NCBI GenBank assembly: GCA_019285755.1
Contig: CP079103.1
Coordinates: 1,922,001 to 1,986,000 of the forward strand
Source: Chitinophaga sp. E66
GTDB lineage: Bacteria; Bacteroidota; Bacteroidia; Chitinophagales; Chitinophagaceae
Length of the DNA stretch: 64,000 nucleotides
Direction: 5' to 3'
Shown: one piece after another, positions 33,548 to 44,516 of the stretch
Layout of the letters: each line of letters opens with the position of its first letter
Numbering within the stretch: position 1 is the first letter of the stretch
Made by a program: the position numbers and the translations under genes
The notes under the pieces: generated by a model
Database searches by the model: none
The model's input: only the letters and a program-made list of their open reading frames with translations
Told to the model about the DNA's origin: nothing

Positions 33548-35033
33548 CTATATGGTCGGGCAGCCAATGTTGTGCCGGCGTTTGCGGTACGTTCCATCGC
33601 TGCCTTTGTCCCACGTCCATTTACCTAAACGGATGGGAACTATGCGCAAAGCTACGAATACATCCGCATGATTGATCATCCGGCGGGCCAGGTTGGAAAA
33701 GAGGGAAGCGGAGCCAACCACCAACGGTCCCGCCCTCAGCGCAAAGCCTGCATCGGCCTGGCCGTAACGGTTCACGGAGATGGGGAGATAGGCGCCAGGT
33801 TACGCATTTCGTAGCGGGGCGTAACGGTCAGCTGGGTGAGGGCGTTGGTCTTGTTATCGTCTTTCTCCCCGCCTGTAAGTGCCACGGTGGCGCTGGCGCT
33901 CACAAAGAAACGGCCGTTCAGGTTGTAATCGCCGAACAGGTTGAGCGTGGTAGGGAGGTTCATGTAATACGTGTCTTCGTTCTCGATGGGCTGGAACATG
34001 GTGGCCATCCGTGTGGCATATCGCCGCATGCTCTCGCCGCGCTGGCGGTTGAGGGTGCGTACCAGCACGTTGTTGCGTGTCATGTCCAGGTTGGCGGAAG
34101 CGGGCGCCTTGCGATAGGAGATCCCGCCGATATCAAGTAAGGAAACGCCAAACCGGGCTTTCCGGTGTCTGCGTCGGGATTCCAGTCGGGGCCGCCTTCC
34201 TGCATGCTGCCGAAGCCGTCATTATCCGGCCGCCATTCGTACACGATCCCTATATCGGCGCCGATGCCAGGGTTCTGGAAAGGCTTATAGACGGAAGACC
34301 AGCTGTCGTCAGAAGTGGTTTCGTCCAGCTCCTCATTGTAAGCGTAATATACTTTGGCGCTGTTGATATCGGCCAGCTCAGTGGTGTTGAATGTAAAAGA
34401 CGCATCGCGTACCGTAGTGTAGGCGGATGCTTGCCCGCCGAGGTATTTTAGCGTGATCCCCGCCTTCCAGCGGTGGTCTCCCTCATCCTTGATGACGCGG
34501 GCGTAACTGAAGGCGAACTCGTTCCAGGCGTGCCCGGTGCCGGAAGCATATTCGGCGGAGAAGTTGCGGTTCGTGAAGCGCGGATTAGGGTAGTTAAGGG
34601 CGAAGAAGTTGGCGACATTCGTTTCCACGCCACCCGCGTTTCCCGATCCGCGGACGCGCCAGGTAAATGCGACGGACTGCCGTTCGTCGATGGAGAACAG
34701 GACGGAAGGCAGCATGATATCAGCGCTTCCCCAGCCATATTGCCGGCGCGTGGCGTTGGTGTCTGGGATATAATCGACGTTGCGGACCATCTTCTCCTGG
34801 GAAGATAGCAGCGAAGCCTTAACGAAAGAATAATAAGTATTACCTGCTTTTACGTCCGCTCCGATGATGTTTACATCCCATTTATACCGCGTTCCGGCGG
34901 CAAGGGCGGGGTTGAAGGGAACGGCATGCACGCCTGCAAAATGGCTGGTGTGATAGCCATTGAATACCTGCGCCTGCGCCGAAACGGCGGTGAGCAGACA
35001 GATCACAAGATATCTGAGGCGATTTGTAAGCAT
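33548..35033 (-). CDS. DUF5723-like outer-membrane beta-barrel protein
   Basis: About 496 aa. Signal peptide MLTNRLRYLVICLLTAVSAQAQ at residues 1-22. The rest is rich in alternating aromatic/polar strands and repeats of the type FNPALAAGTRYKWDVNIIG, as in the DUF5723 and PorP-like barrels of Bacteroidota. Function unknown. Frame changes near 34145, 34083 and 33785 are single-base losses. An operon with the TonB gene upstream and folC downstream is suggested by shared strand and short gaps (60 and 10 bases). Confidence 0.7.
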
Positions 35034-35093
35034 AGAACAGTGCAAGGTATAGGACAAATAACGTGAAAAGCCGGCAGATATTACCAGCTGCCG

Positions 35094-35985
35094 TTATTGT
35101 GGCTTGAAATAGAAGCGGATGGTGCCGAATTGTTCTTCGGGGCATCCGTGCTGGCGTTGTATTTGATGCGCATGGCCGCTTCCCGTGCAATGCGGACGGC
35201 GGCTGCGTTATTGATGGTAGAGCCGCGGAGGCTATGGGTAGCGCTTACGACGCTGCCGTTACGGTCTACCTTGATATTGATAGCTACATATCCCGTTTCG
35301 TTGCCATCCCACTCTACGGAGGGGCGGCCTACGAGGCTGCGGCCGTTGAGCCGGAAGTCGGAAGCGCCGCGGCCTGCGCCGGGAGTACCGGTATAGGCGC
35401 CGCCATTGGGGCTGCCGCCGATCACGCCACGGTCGCCGGGACGGCCCGTATTGCCTTCGCCGGTAGAGTTATTGGAGCCATCGGCGCCATTGCCACTGTT
35501 GGCAGGGTTACCCGTTCCGCCGGTGAATACGGCTTTAGGCCTGGGCTTTTCTGCCGGAGGCGTGGGCGCGGGCGGAGCTACCGCCTTGGGCTTGGGGCTT
35601 TCTCGGGCTTAGGCTCGAGTGTTTTAGCGATTTCTTTGGGTTTGGTAATTGCGGGTTTGGCCGGCTGTTTTATCACTTCAGGAGCGTCAGCTTCATCGGA
35701 GGTGGCCAGTTCCTGGGAGTTGCCATTATCCGCCGGCGCGGCGGGCGCGGGTTGCGGTGTAGAAGGCGCGGGTGCGGAAGCGGCGGGAGGGTTGGGATTG
35801 AGCGGCTGCTCGTCGCCCATACCGTCGTCAGACGTACCGAGGTTCACTTCGATACCCATGTCCTGGTCGGGCAGGGGCGGCGGAACGTTAAGGCTCACCA
35901 TCAGCAGCGCTACTAACAGCAAGGCATGAACGCCGATCGTGATGCCGGCCGCTTTTATATTTTTGGATTTATTCTGCTCAGTCAT
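35094..35985 (-). CDS. tonB: Energy transducer TonB
   Basis: About 297 aa. One N-terminal membrane helix (GITIGVHALLLVALLMVSL, residues 14-32), a long Pro/Ala/Lys-rich periplasm-spanning region, a Gly/Asn-rich segment, and a C-terminal TonB domain with VAINIKVDRNGSVVSA and, after correction, GTIRFYFKPQ at the end. It couples proton motive force from ExbBD to outer-membrane receptors such as the SusC here. Two single C losses: at about 35596, where the proline-rich part continues, and at about 35139, just before the terminal beta strand. CAAAGTTA at 35993-36000 is an exact TAnnTTTG element on the minus strand. Confidence 0.88.
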
Positions 35986-36096
35986 GTTGATCCAAAGTTA
36001 ATAATTTTTTGGACCCTTTCGCGGGCGTCATTTACCAACGCTGTTTGTCATTTGGAAGAAGATAAATGCCGGGAAGCTATGTAATTTGCGGGCCAG

Positions 36097-37359
36097 ATGT
36101 TCGACAAGACAATTTCCTTGTACAAAAGCGCCTACGGCGGAATACCGCGCAAAGTCTGGCTGCTGGCGACCGTGCTGCTGATCAACCGCGCCGGCGCCAT
36201 GGTAATTCCTTCCTCACCCTCTACCTGACCACCCAATTGCAGTTCTCACTGGAGCAGGCAGGGCTGGTCATGACGGTTTATGGCATCGGCTCCATCCTGG
36301 GGGCGCTGCTGGGCGGTAAACTTACAGACACCATCGGGTTTCACCCCGTCCAGTTCTGGAGCCTGGCTTTGCATGGCGTGATGTTCCTGGTGCTGTCGCG
36401 CATGGATACATTCCCGCAGTTCGCGGTCACGGTGTTTGCACTGGGTATCGTGGGCGATGCCTTCCGGCCGGCTAACTTCGCCGCCGTGGCGCATTACAGC
36501 GACGCGGCCACCCGCCTGCGTTCTTATTCCCTGCTCCGCCTGGCGTCGAACCTGGGTTGGGCGGTAGGGCCGGCATTGGGAGGATTCTGGCATCGCATAG
36601 CTATAATCTCCTGTTCTTCGCCGATGCGCTTTCCTGCCTTTCGGCCGCGCTGATGCTGAAACTGTTCCTCCGGCCGGGCAAAACGGCCGACAATATCGTC
36701 CATGCCGTTCCCGCGGGCGGCGGCGGTCTCTCCGCTTACCGCGACAAGCTCTACCTGTTCTTCATCCTGCTGGTTACATTCAATGCGATCTGTCTTTTCC
36801 AGATGTTCAATATCGTGCCCGTCTATCTGAAGACGGTAGTGCAGATGCCTGAAAGCGCCATCGGGCTGGCGATCTCCACCAACGGTGTCATCATCGCGCT
36901 GGTGGAGATGATCCTGGTGTTTAAGCTGGAGAACCGCCGGGCCAATGAGTTCTATATCTGCATCGGTGCCATCCTCATGGGAATGGCCTACGTGGTATTC
37001 AATTTCATGCCCCCGTCGCGGCGGTGGCCTACATTCATATCGTGCTCTTCTCGGCAGCCGAAATGATGACGCTGCCCTTCATGAACAATATCTGGATCCA
37101 CCGCGCCCAGGCTCATAACCGGGGCCAGTACGCCAGCCTGTTCACTGTGGCGTTCTCGTCTGCCACGATCCTGGCGCCGACGCTGGGCGCATTCGGGGTG
37201 GAGCATTTTGGGTTCAGGAGCTGGTGGTGGGTAGTGGGCGGCATCAGCCTGCTTACGTTTATCGGGTTCCGATGGCTGCTGGCTCGCAGATCGTTCGCGG
37301 CAAATCCTCAAACCACGCCTCAGCCGGCTTCTGAGGTTGCGGTGGCACAGGAAGCTTAA
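36097..37359 (+). CDS. MFS transporter
   Basis: About 420 aa with about 12 hydrophobic segments. The loop between helices 2 and 3 reads GGKLTDTIGFHPV, close to the MFS signature GxLaDrxG, and the N-terminal half has MTVYGIGSILGALLGG. Likely a drug or metabolite exporter (DHA1-like); substrate unknown. Single-base losses at about 36207 (T run), 36590 (LGGFLASHSYN) and 37015 (C run). Followed by a strong hairpin shared with the convergent radical SAM gene. GTAATTTG just upstream may be a variant -7 element. Confidence 0.87.
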
Positions 37360-37381
37360 TCATCCAATAACAAATGCATAA

Positions 37382-37412
37382 AAAAGCCTTCGTCTTACGG
37401 ACGAAGGCTTTT
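37382..37412. terminator. Bidirectional terminator between MFS and radical SAM genes
   Basis: Perfect 13-bp stem AAAAGCCTTCGTC (37382-37394) / GACGAAGGCTTTT (37400-37412) with a 5-base loop TTACG. Confidence 0.92.
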
Positions 37413-37431
37413 ATATTTTGCTGAAAACATA

Positions 37432-38725
37432 TTATGCGTGTGCGAAATCCGCTTCGTAATTGCCCTGGATGCGTTCCATCGGCGGATTGTAGTACCCGAA
37501 CTTCAGGTCGGGGAACTCCTCGCGGATGAGCTCCATGAGTTGCTTGACACCCAGCAGCTCGCCGGTTTCAGTGACGCCGATCTTACCGAGGTACCAGTCA
37601 GGATCGATGTTAAAATTACGCCACTGGATCATATTCAGCCCGGTTTCGCGGATAATGGTGCGGAGGGCTTCATATTCTTCCACGGTATCTGTCATACCCG
37701 GGAACACGAAGTAGTTGATGGACGCCCAGCCGCCATGTTCCTTACCACCTTGATGCTCTCGATGATATCGGAGAACTGGTAGTTATTGGGCCGGTAGTAT
37801 GGCGTGTAAATATGTTCCCTCACGGAGTTGAGGCTCACGCGGATGCTGTTGAGGCCTGCTTTGCAGAGCTCGCGCACGGCGTTGGGCTTACTGCCGTTGG
37901 TATTGATGTTGATGCTTCCCTTGGGCGTATGCTTGCGTATCTCCAGGATCGACTCGCGGATGGTTTCCCACATGAGCAGCGGCTCGCCTTCGCAACCCTG
38001 TCCAAAGCTGACGATGGGGAAGGGGGCCGATTCCAGGTGGGGAACGGTGAACTCTACGATCTCTTCAGCCGTGGGCTTGAACGTGAGACGGTCTTGCGTG
38101 GAGACGATGGTCTCGTCTTCCGGCTGGAAAGAAATGCAGCCGATGCAGTTGGCGTTGCAGGCGGGGAAGACGGGATGGGGCATTCCCAGCGGCCCATGAA
38201 ATAGTTACGGGCGGCCGGACAATGATACGTCAGCGCGCAGTTATTCGCCAGGTGCTGCACGAGGCGGTTATGCGGGTAGGCTTCCAGCATATCGGTTACG
38301 CCGGACTTCACTTTGCTGTCGCTGAATCCGCCGCATTCCTGCCGGATATCCTGCTCGATGCGCACCGCGGGCACGTAAAACTTCTCGTCGTGCCAGCCGG
38401 CCGCCGTGTAGCAGAAAAGCGGGAGGGTGGGAGCGTCGGGCATGGTCTCGTAAGCGGCGAGGTAAAGGCCCGTATGCGCGGGAGGGATAAATGCCGCTAC
38501 GGCCCATCCTTTCTCGCAGAGGCGCATTTCGCCGGTGTTTACGTCGATGCCGATGCCGCGGCGGCCCGGCAGTTCGTACAGGTTGCCTCCTTCGGGAAGC
38601 TCGATCCATTCATCTTCAGGGATGGGAAAAGCATCCCACCCGGCGCGGCCTACTACATACAGCGAGGTATCCTCGAAGATATTGCCCTTGCCGTCGGAAT
38701 ACATTATATAAGGAGAAACGTTCAT
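37432..38725 (-). CDS. Radical SAM protein with N-terminal extension
   Basis: About 432 aa. The first 150 residues form a domain of unknown function (ELPGRRGIGIDVNTGEMRLC, YAAGW-type stretches). The radical SAM core then starts with the cluster motif CNANCIGC (CxxxCxxC, near residue 178). SFGQGCEGEPLLMWETI corresponds to the GGEP-like SAM-binding segment, and SININTNGSKPNAVREL follows. No C-terminal SPASM cysteine set is visible. Two single-base losses: at about 38182 and about 37735. Last gene of a tight three-gene operon (one base after the membrane-protein gene). Substrate unknown. Confidence 0.82.
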
Positions 38726-38726
38726 G

Positions 38727-39308
38727 TCAGTCTGGATTGAAAAAATGCATTGATTTCCGCTGTCTGCGCGGGGAATATTCGTCGAGCACTTCCAGCTGGA
38801 GTACTTTGTTGTTCCGAAAATCGAGCGTCAGCAGGTCGTTCCGCAAAATTACGTTATTCATTTCGTTCCAGCCGTGCCGCTTCTGACCGAAGACGGTGGG
38901 CAGGGCAATGCCGGAAGTATTGATCTCCGCGAAGGAGGGTTGCATGATACGGTATTCCGCATAACCAGTGTAAGCAACGCCGAGCCCTGCCAGGAAAAGC
39001 GTGCCGCCGATGATAGGTTGCATATGCGACAGGAAGAAAAGGCTACCGCTCAGGAGGGTAAACACCTGCAACAGCCGGAGGATGGAATTGGTCTCCGACA
39101 GCTTGCGCAGCTTCCGCAACATAAACGGGAAGGCCAGGCTGGCGGTTCCCATGGCGATGAACAGCAGCCCCATGGCCCAGTTCGGTTTTTCCATCTTGTA
39201 CACCCCGATGAGGTTGAACAGGAAAAGTATACCGATCATGCCGTGCATAACGGGCTGCATGCGCAGTTTGGTAATCGCGTTGGGATGTAGGATGCGGAAC
39301 TTATACAT
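38727..39308 (-). CDS. Membrane protein of unknown function
   Basis: 193 aa, uninterrupted. Four or five hydrophobic segments occupy residues 18-125 (for example MIGILFLFNLIGVY and MGLLFIAMGTASLAFPFML), followed by a soluble C-terminal part with WNEMNNVILRNDLLTLDFRN that looks like a PH-like/beta-rich domain. I do not recognise the family. Its start overlaps the stop of the arginase-family gene (ATGTATAA at 39301-39308), and its stop is one base before the radical SAM start, so the three are almost certainly co-translated. Confidence 0.75.
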   Translation of the reverse strand: MYKFRILHPNAITKLRMQPVMHGMIGILFLFNLIGVYKMEKPNWAMGLLFIAMGTASLAFPFMLRKLRKLSETNSILRLLQVFTLLSGSLFFLSHMQPIIGGTLFLAGLGVAYTGYAEYRIMQPSFAEINTSGIALPTVFGQKRHGWNEMNNVILRNDLLTLDFRNNKVLQLEVLDEYSPRRQRKSMHFFNPD

Positions 39309-40342
39309 TCGATTTAACCATCAGGTTACACAATTTAAACAGGATACGGGCGCCCACGTTGGCATCCCATTCGTCGAGGCCGGCGGAAACCTCCACCAGA
39401 TCGAACCCGATGAGGGTGCGCCCGCTTTCCAGCACGCGGCGGAAGAGATAATAAACCTGCTGTGCCTCGAGGCCCCGGGCACCGGGGTGCCGGTGTGCGG
39501 GCAGAGCTTCGGGTCCAGCCCGTCGATATCGAAGCTGATATGTACCTTTTGGGGAGTTGCTGGATGATATCGTCGCAGATGCTCTTCCAGGTCTCGCCTT
39601 CGTACATTCTTTCCTTCATATCCTGGTCCAGGTATGCGGAGATGCGGCCATTGCTGTTACGGATGAGGTCGAGCTCCCCTGGCAGTAGTCGCGCAGCCCT
39701 ACCTGCACCAGTTTCTTCAGCTGGGGCACTTCCCGGAGGGCATTGTACATGATGGAAGCGTGGGAGTATCTGAAGCCTTCGTAGCTGTCGCGCAGATCGG
39801 CATGGGCGTCTATCTGGAGGATGCCGAAGTCGCCGTTATGCTCGCCGATGGCGCGGAAGAAGCCGAGGGGGTGGAGTGGTCGCCGCCCACGAGGCCTACG
39901 AGCTTGCCTTTGGCCAGGAGGGCTTTGGATTGCTCGTATACCCAGTTGTTCATCTTTTCGGTGCCGCGGTTCACATCGTCTACCGAGCGGCGCATGAAGT
40001 CGTTGTCATTGATATCTCCGCCTTCGGCGAGGAATTTCAGGTACAGTTCGGCTTCCTTGCGGAGGTAGTCGCTGCGGAGCAGCAGCTGCCGGTCGCAGTC
40101 GCGCATGAAGAACCCCTGTTGCCAGCCGGCGGTGCCGGTGTCGGAATCGTAGAGGTCTACCTGCAGTGAGGCTTTGAAAATGTGCTCCGGGCCACGGGCT
40201 GTACCGTTGTTATAAGACACCGTCACTTCCCAGGGCACCGGCAGGAGGACCAGCCGGGCATCGTCTTCCCCGAAAGGCAGTCCAAATATGTTATTGGACA
40301 GCAGGCCGGGGAGTTGGGATCGAATTTCGATAGATCAGCCAT
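39301..40342 (-). CDS. Arginase/agmatinase/formimidoylglutamase family protein
   Basis: About 347 aa dimanganese ureohydrolase. Metal-site motifs are GLVGGDHSTP, ILQIDAHADLRDSYEG and ISFDIDGLDPKLCP; DLVEVSAGLDEWD near the end carries the conserved glutamate. Which guanidino substrate is used cannot be decided from the sequence; the DAHADLRDSYEG form favours agmatinase-like enzymes. Single-base losses lie near 39550, 39680 and 39870. Start ATG at 40342 gives the N-terminus MADLSKFDPNSPGLL. First gene of the operon with the membrane protein and radical SAM gene; divergent from ccmE. Confidence 0.85.
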
Positions 40343-40446
40343 GATGAATCAGTACTTAGCTTATTTCCGCGCAAAGGTACAGGTAAAAATTGGTTCCGGG
40401 AGGGGGAAACCTGACGAATATCAGGCCCCTGAACGGGTTTTTTGGC

Positions 40447-40454
40447 TACCTTTG
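40447..40454 (+). promoter_or_regulatory. Possible -7 element upstream of ccmE
   Basis: TACCTTTG matches the Bacteroidota -7 consensus TAnnTTTG exactly, 22 bases before the ccmE ATG. No clear TTTG is found at the expected -33 distance. Confidence 0.4.
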
Positions 40455-40475
40455 GTAATTATTAATCTGGTAAGG

Positions 40476-40880
40476 ATGAAGAAGACAAGTATTATTCTGC
40501 TCGTTGTAATAGCGGTTTGCGTGGCCGGGATGGTTATGATGGTAGGTGATTTCAGCACCTATGAGACCTTTGCCACCGCCACTAAGAAGGAAGGAAAGGA
40601 AATTCACGTGATCGGCGCGCTCGACAGCACTAAAGCCGTAATCTACGATCCCGCCAAAGATGCCAACTATTTCAGCTTCCACATGAAGGATAAAAGCGGC
40701 GAAATCAAACGTGTCGTGTTCTACGGTACCCGTCCTACGGACTTCGAGAAATCCACCGAACTGGTGCTGACCGGTAAAATGGTGGGCAACGAGTTCCATT
40801 GCAACAAGATCCTGATGAAATGCCCGTCCAAATACAAAGACGAGCAGACTGCCTATAGCGCGCAGAAAAACAGCATCTAA
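40476..40880 (+). CDS. ccmE: Cytochrome c maturation protein CcmE, CxxxY variant
   Basis: 134 aa heme chaperone, uninterrupted. N-terminal membrane anchor MKKTSIILLVVIAVCVAG, then the OB-fold domain (VIGALDSTKAVIYDP, KRVVFYGTRPTDF, LVLTGKMVGNEFHCNKIL). The heme-attachment region reads LMKCPSKYKD: a cysteine four residues before the tyrosine, where classical CcmE has histidine (HxxxY). This is the CxxxY variant described in archaea and some other bacteria. It hands heme to the cytochrome c synthase encoded by the next gene, 103 bases downstream. Confidence 0.9.
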   Translation: MKKTSIILLVVIAVCVAGMVMMVGDFSTYETFATATKKEGKEIHVIGALDSTKAVIYDPAKDANYFSFHMKDKSGEIKRVVFYGTRPTDFEKSTELVLTGKMVGNEFHCNKILMKCPSKYKDEQTAYSAQKNSI

Positions 40881-40983
40881 TAAATCATTATATAACTGTA
40901 TATCGTCGTTGCCCCGCTTTTACCCGGGCAGCGGCGGAATCCTCACAACTTACGGAACAAACCTTTGGAATCGATCAAATATA

Positions 40984-43449
40984 ATGGGAGCACCTGCTTC
41001 CCGGTCAGCTGGGCCATTTGCTCAGCATCCTGGCGTTCATCGCCTCAATGGTGTCTGTAGTGGCATATTTTATCAGCGTCAGGCAGACGGATGAACTGAA
41101 AAAGGCATCCTGGGCCAAAATCGGCCGCTGGGCGTTCTATACACAGGCATTTTCCGTTTTTGCCGTGTTCGCCACGCTCTACTACATCATCTCCAATCAC
41201 TTATTCGAATACAAGTACGCCTGGCAGCACTCGGAGCGCGAGCTGGAAGTAAAATACCTCCTCAGCTGTTTCTGGGAAGGGCAGGAGGGCAGCTTCCTGC
41301 TCTGGAGCGTATGGCACAGCGTACTGGGCATTATACTGATCAACACCTCCAAAACATGGGAAGCCCCGTCATGGCGGTCCTCGCTTTCGCGCAGATATGC
41401 CTCGGCAGTATGCTGGTCGGTATTTATGTATGGGATTATAAAGTCGGCAGCAGCCCGTTCCTGCTTATCCGGCAAGACGATCCCTCGCTGCCCATCTTCA
41501 ATAACCCGGACTACATGCAGTTCAAGCAGTTCATGGACGGTAACGGCCTGAACGCGCTGCTGAAGAACTACTGGATGGTGATCCACCCGCCGGTGCTCTT
41601 CCTGGGTTTCGCCGCTACCATCGTGCCCTTCGCCTACGGCGTAGCCGCACTCTGGACGCGCCGGTTCACCGACTGGGTAAAGCCCGCCCTTCCTGGGCCC
41701 TCTTCGCCGGCCTCGTGCTTGGCGTGGGCATCATGATGGGCGCCGCCTGGGCGTATGAATCCCTCACCTTCGGCGGTTACTGGGCGTGGGACCCCGTAGA
41801 GAACGCCTCCATGGTACCTGGCTGACCCTCGTGGCCGGTATCCACACCATGCTGGCCTTCCGGCACTCCGGGCATGCCCTCAAATCCTCGTTCTTTTTCG
41901 TACTGATCTCCTTCGTATTCATTCTGTATTCTACCTTCCTCACCCGCAGCGGCATCCTGGGCCAGACCTCGGTGCACTCGTTTACCGACCTCGGCATGAG
42001 CGGCCAGCTGCTTGTATTCATGGCGATCTTCACCATCCCGGCCTTCTGGATGCTGATCGCGAGAGGGAAGCAGATCCCGCAGCTGAAAAAGGAAGAAAGC
42101 ACCTACTCCCGCGAGTTCTGGATGTTCGTAGGCGCCCTGGTGCTCCTGGTGAGCGCCCTGCACGTGACCTTCTTTACTTCCATCCCCGTCTGGAATAAAT
42201 TGCTGGATATCTCCGGACTGCGCAAACTGTTCAACCTGGAAGAGTTCGCCCCGCCGACGGACGTTATGCTGCATTATAACAAAGTGCAGATATGGCTGGC
42301 GATCATCATCGCCCTGCTGACGGCAGTTACCCAGTTCATGAAGTATAAAGACACGCCGAAAGGCGTACTGGCGAAGAAGCTCGCCTGGCCAACGATGATA
42401 GCCCTGGCGCTATCGGTCCTCATTGGTTGGGCCGGCCGGCTCTTCTTCACCGATTATGGCGCGGGCTTCCTGCTGGGCATCTACCTCATGCTGTTTGCCT
42501 GCGTATATGCCGTAGTCGCCAATACCTCCTACATCATCACCGTACTGAAAGGCAAAACTAAAGCCGCCGGCGCCTCCGTGGCCCACATCGGCTTCGGGCT
42601 CATGCTGCTGGGGATCCTCATTTCCTCCGCGAAAAAGAAGTTTTGTCGATCGACTCCATGAACGTGCTGAGCGGTTACTTCACCAAGGAAAGCGGTCAGA
42701 ATTCCCGCGAGAACCTTATGCTGCCCAAGGGGCTGCCCGTGCAGATGGGCCCGTATTTCGTGACCTACCGCGGCGATTCCATCAGTACCGTGGATAAGGA
42801 TAAGACACTCTACATCGTGGAGTACGAGCGTAAAGCGAAGCTGGAAGACGAGCCCACAGAAAGGTTCACGCTCTATCCGGACGCTTACCTCAATGTTAAA
42901 GGACAGGAGGGCATCACGCCTAACCCGGACTCCAAGCACTACCTGACCCGCGATATCTTTACCTATATCACGGCCGTGCCGAGAAAGGATATCCCCGCAG
43001 ATACGCTGCCTTACACGCCGCATGTCATCAGCCAGGGCGATACCATGTATTTCTCGAAAGGGTTCATGGTGCTGGAGAACCTCAACACCAAACCTAAACA
43101 GAAGAACTACCAGCCCGAGCCCGGCGATATCGCAGTCGGCGCTGAGATCTATGTGCATACCCGAGACAATGGCGACTTCCGCATCAACCCGGTTTACTTC
43201 ATCCGCGACAGCAGCTTCCAGGCCAACGTACCGGATACGGTTGCCCCGCTGAGCATGGCCGTGAAGTTTACCAAGATCCTGCCGAACGAGAACAAGGTGC
43301 AGATCGAGATGAAGGAGACCCGGGAGCCGATGGACTACATCGTATTGAAAGCGCTTGTCTTCCCGTACATCAACGTACTCTGGATCGGTATCATCGTGAT
43401 GGCCGTTGGTTTCGGCATGGCGATGCGCCAGCGCATGAAGAGCAAGTAA
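40984..43449 (+). CDS. ccmF: Heme lyase subunit CcmF/CcsA family cytochrome c biogenesis protein
   Basis: About 820 aa polytopic protein that joins heme to apocytochrome c. The tryptophan-rich WWD-type motif reads FGGYWAWDPVENASMVPWL near residue 260. A histidine-bearing loop KNYWMVIHPPVLFLGFAATI precedes it, and SFFFVLISFVFILYSTFLTR follows. The C-terminal 270 residues form a large periplasmic domain ending in a last helix. Losses: two bases just after the proposed ATG at 40984, then single bases at about 41367, 41690, 41817 and 42645. After correction the protein is continuous to the TAA at 43447. No ccmH-like gene lies nearby. Confidence 0.88.
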
Positions 43450-43468
43450 TTTTTATCATAAGCTATTG

Positions 43469-43495
43469 AAAGGACGGCCCCGCGGCCGTCCTTTT
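43469..43495 (+). terminator. Terminator after ccmF
   Basis: Stem AAAGGACGGCC (43469-43479) / GGCCGTCCTTT (43484-43494), 4-base loop, followed by T and ATTTA. Confidence 0.88.
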
Positions 43496-43526
43496 ATTTA
43501 TATTAGCAGAGCAAACCCTTACCGCC

Positions 43527-44512
43527 ATGCGCCGTATATTCCGCATACTCCTCATTGTACTGGCCATACTGGCCGTGATTTACATCCTCGGTCCCAAGCC
43601 TGCCCCGCCCGACCTGAATGGCGGTCTCCCGCAAATACCCGGCAACCTGGAACAGGTACAGGCATTCGTAGACGCGAAGGAATCCGCCGTCCAAACGCGC
43701 CCCGGCAACCCGGCGCGGATCCTCTGGGCTGGTGACACTATGCGGAAAACTCCCTTCAGCGTGGTGTACCTGCATGGTTTTTCAGCCAGCGAGCGCGAAG
43801 GGTTCCCCGTGCATACGGATTTCGCCAAAAAGCATGGTTTCAACCTGTACCTGGCACGGCTGGACGGCCACGGACTGCAGACTCCTGAGCCATTGGCAGA
43901 CATGACCGCCCGGGGCTATGGAAAGATGCCCGCGAGGCACTCGCCATCGGCAGGCAGCTGGGAGACAAAGTGATCGTCATGGGCACGAGTACCGGAGGCA
44001 CTTTGGCCCTCATGCTGGCGGCGGAGTTCCCGGGGAGGTGGAGGCCGTGGTGAACATGTCTCCCAATATCGCCATCAACGAGCCCATGGTAGGTATGCTG
44101 GATGAGCCCTGGGGCCTTATGATCGCCCGGACGGTCAGGGGCGGCAAATACAACGAATCCCACCCGGAAAACCCCGAGAAAGCGAAGTACTGGTACACCA
44201 AATACCGCCTGGAAGCGGTGGTGGAGCTGGAGAACCTGGTAGACCATGCCATGAAGCCGGAGCTATTCGCCAGAATCCACCAGCCCGTGCTCAACCTGTA
44301 TTATTATAAGAACGAAAAGAGCAGGATCCCACGGTTAAGGTTTCCGCCATCCTCGATATGCATGAAAAGTTGGGGACGCCCCGGCAAAGAAGCGCGCCGT
44401 GGCCATTCCGGGCGCGGGAGGGCATGTAATCGGCTCTGATATTACCTCTAAGGACGTACCCGCCGTAGAAGCCGCCATAGACGCCTGGTGGCGGGATGTA
44501 TACGGAAATTGA
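43527..44512 (+). CDS. Alpha/beta hydrolase
   Basis: About 329 aa. N-terminal hydrophobic anchor (IFRILLIVLAILAVIYILG, residues 4-22). The oxyanion region is VVYLHGFSASEREGFP, the nucleophile elbow GTSTGGT (GxSxG), and the C-terminal catalytic histidine is in PGAGGHVIGSD. This suits a membrane-anchored serine esterase or lipase; substrate unknown. About four single-base losses, near 43920, 44034, 44318 and 44385. The stop TGA (44510-44512) is 4 bases before the DUF4294 gene, so both are on one transcript. Confidence 0.85.
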
Positions 44513-44516
44513 AAAA

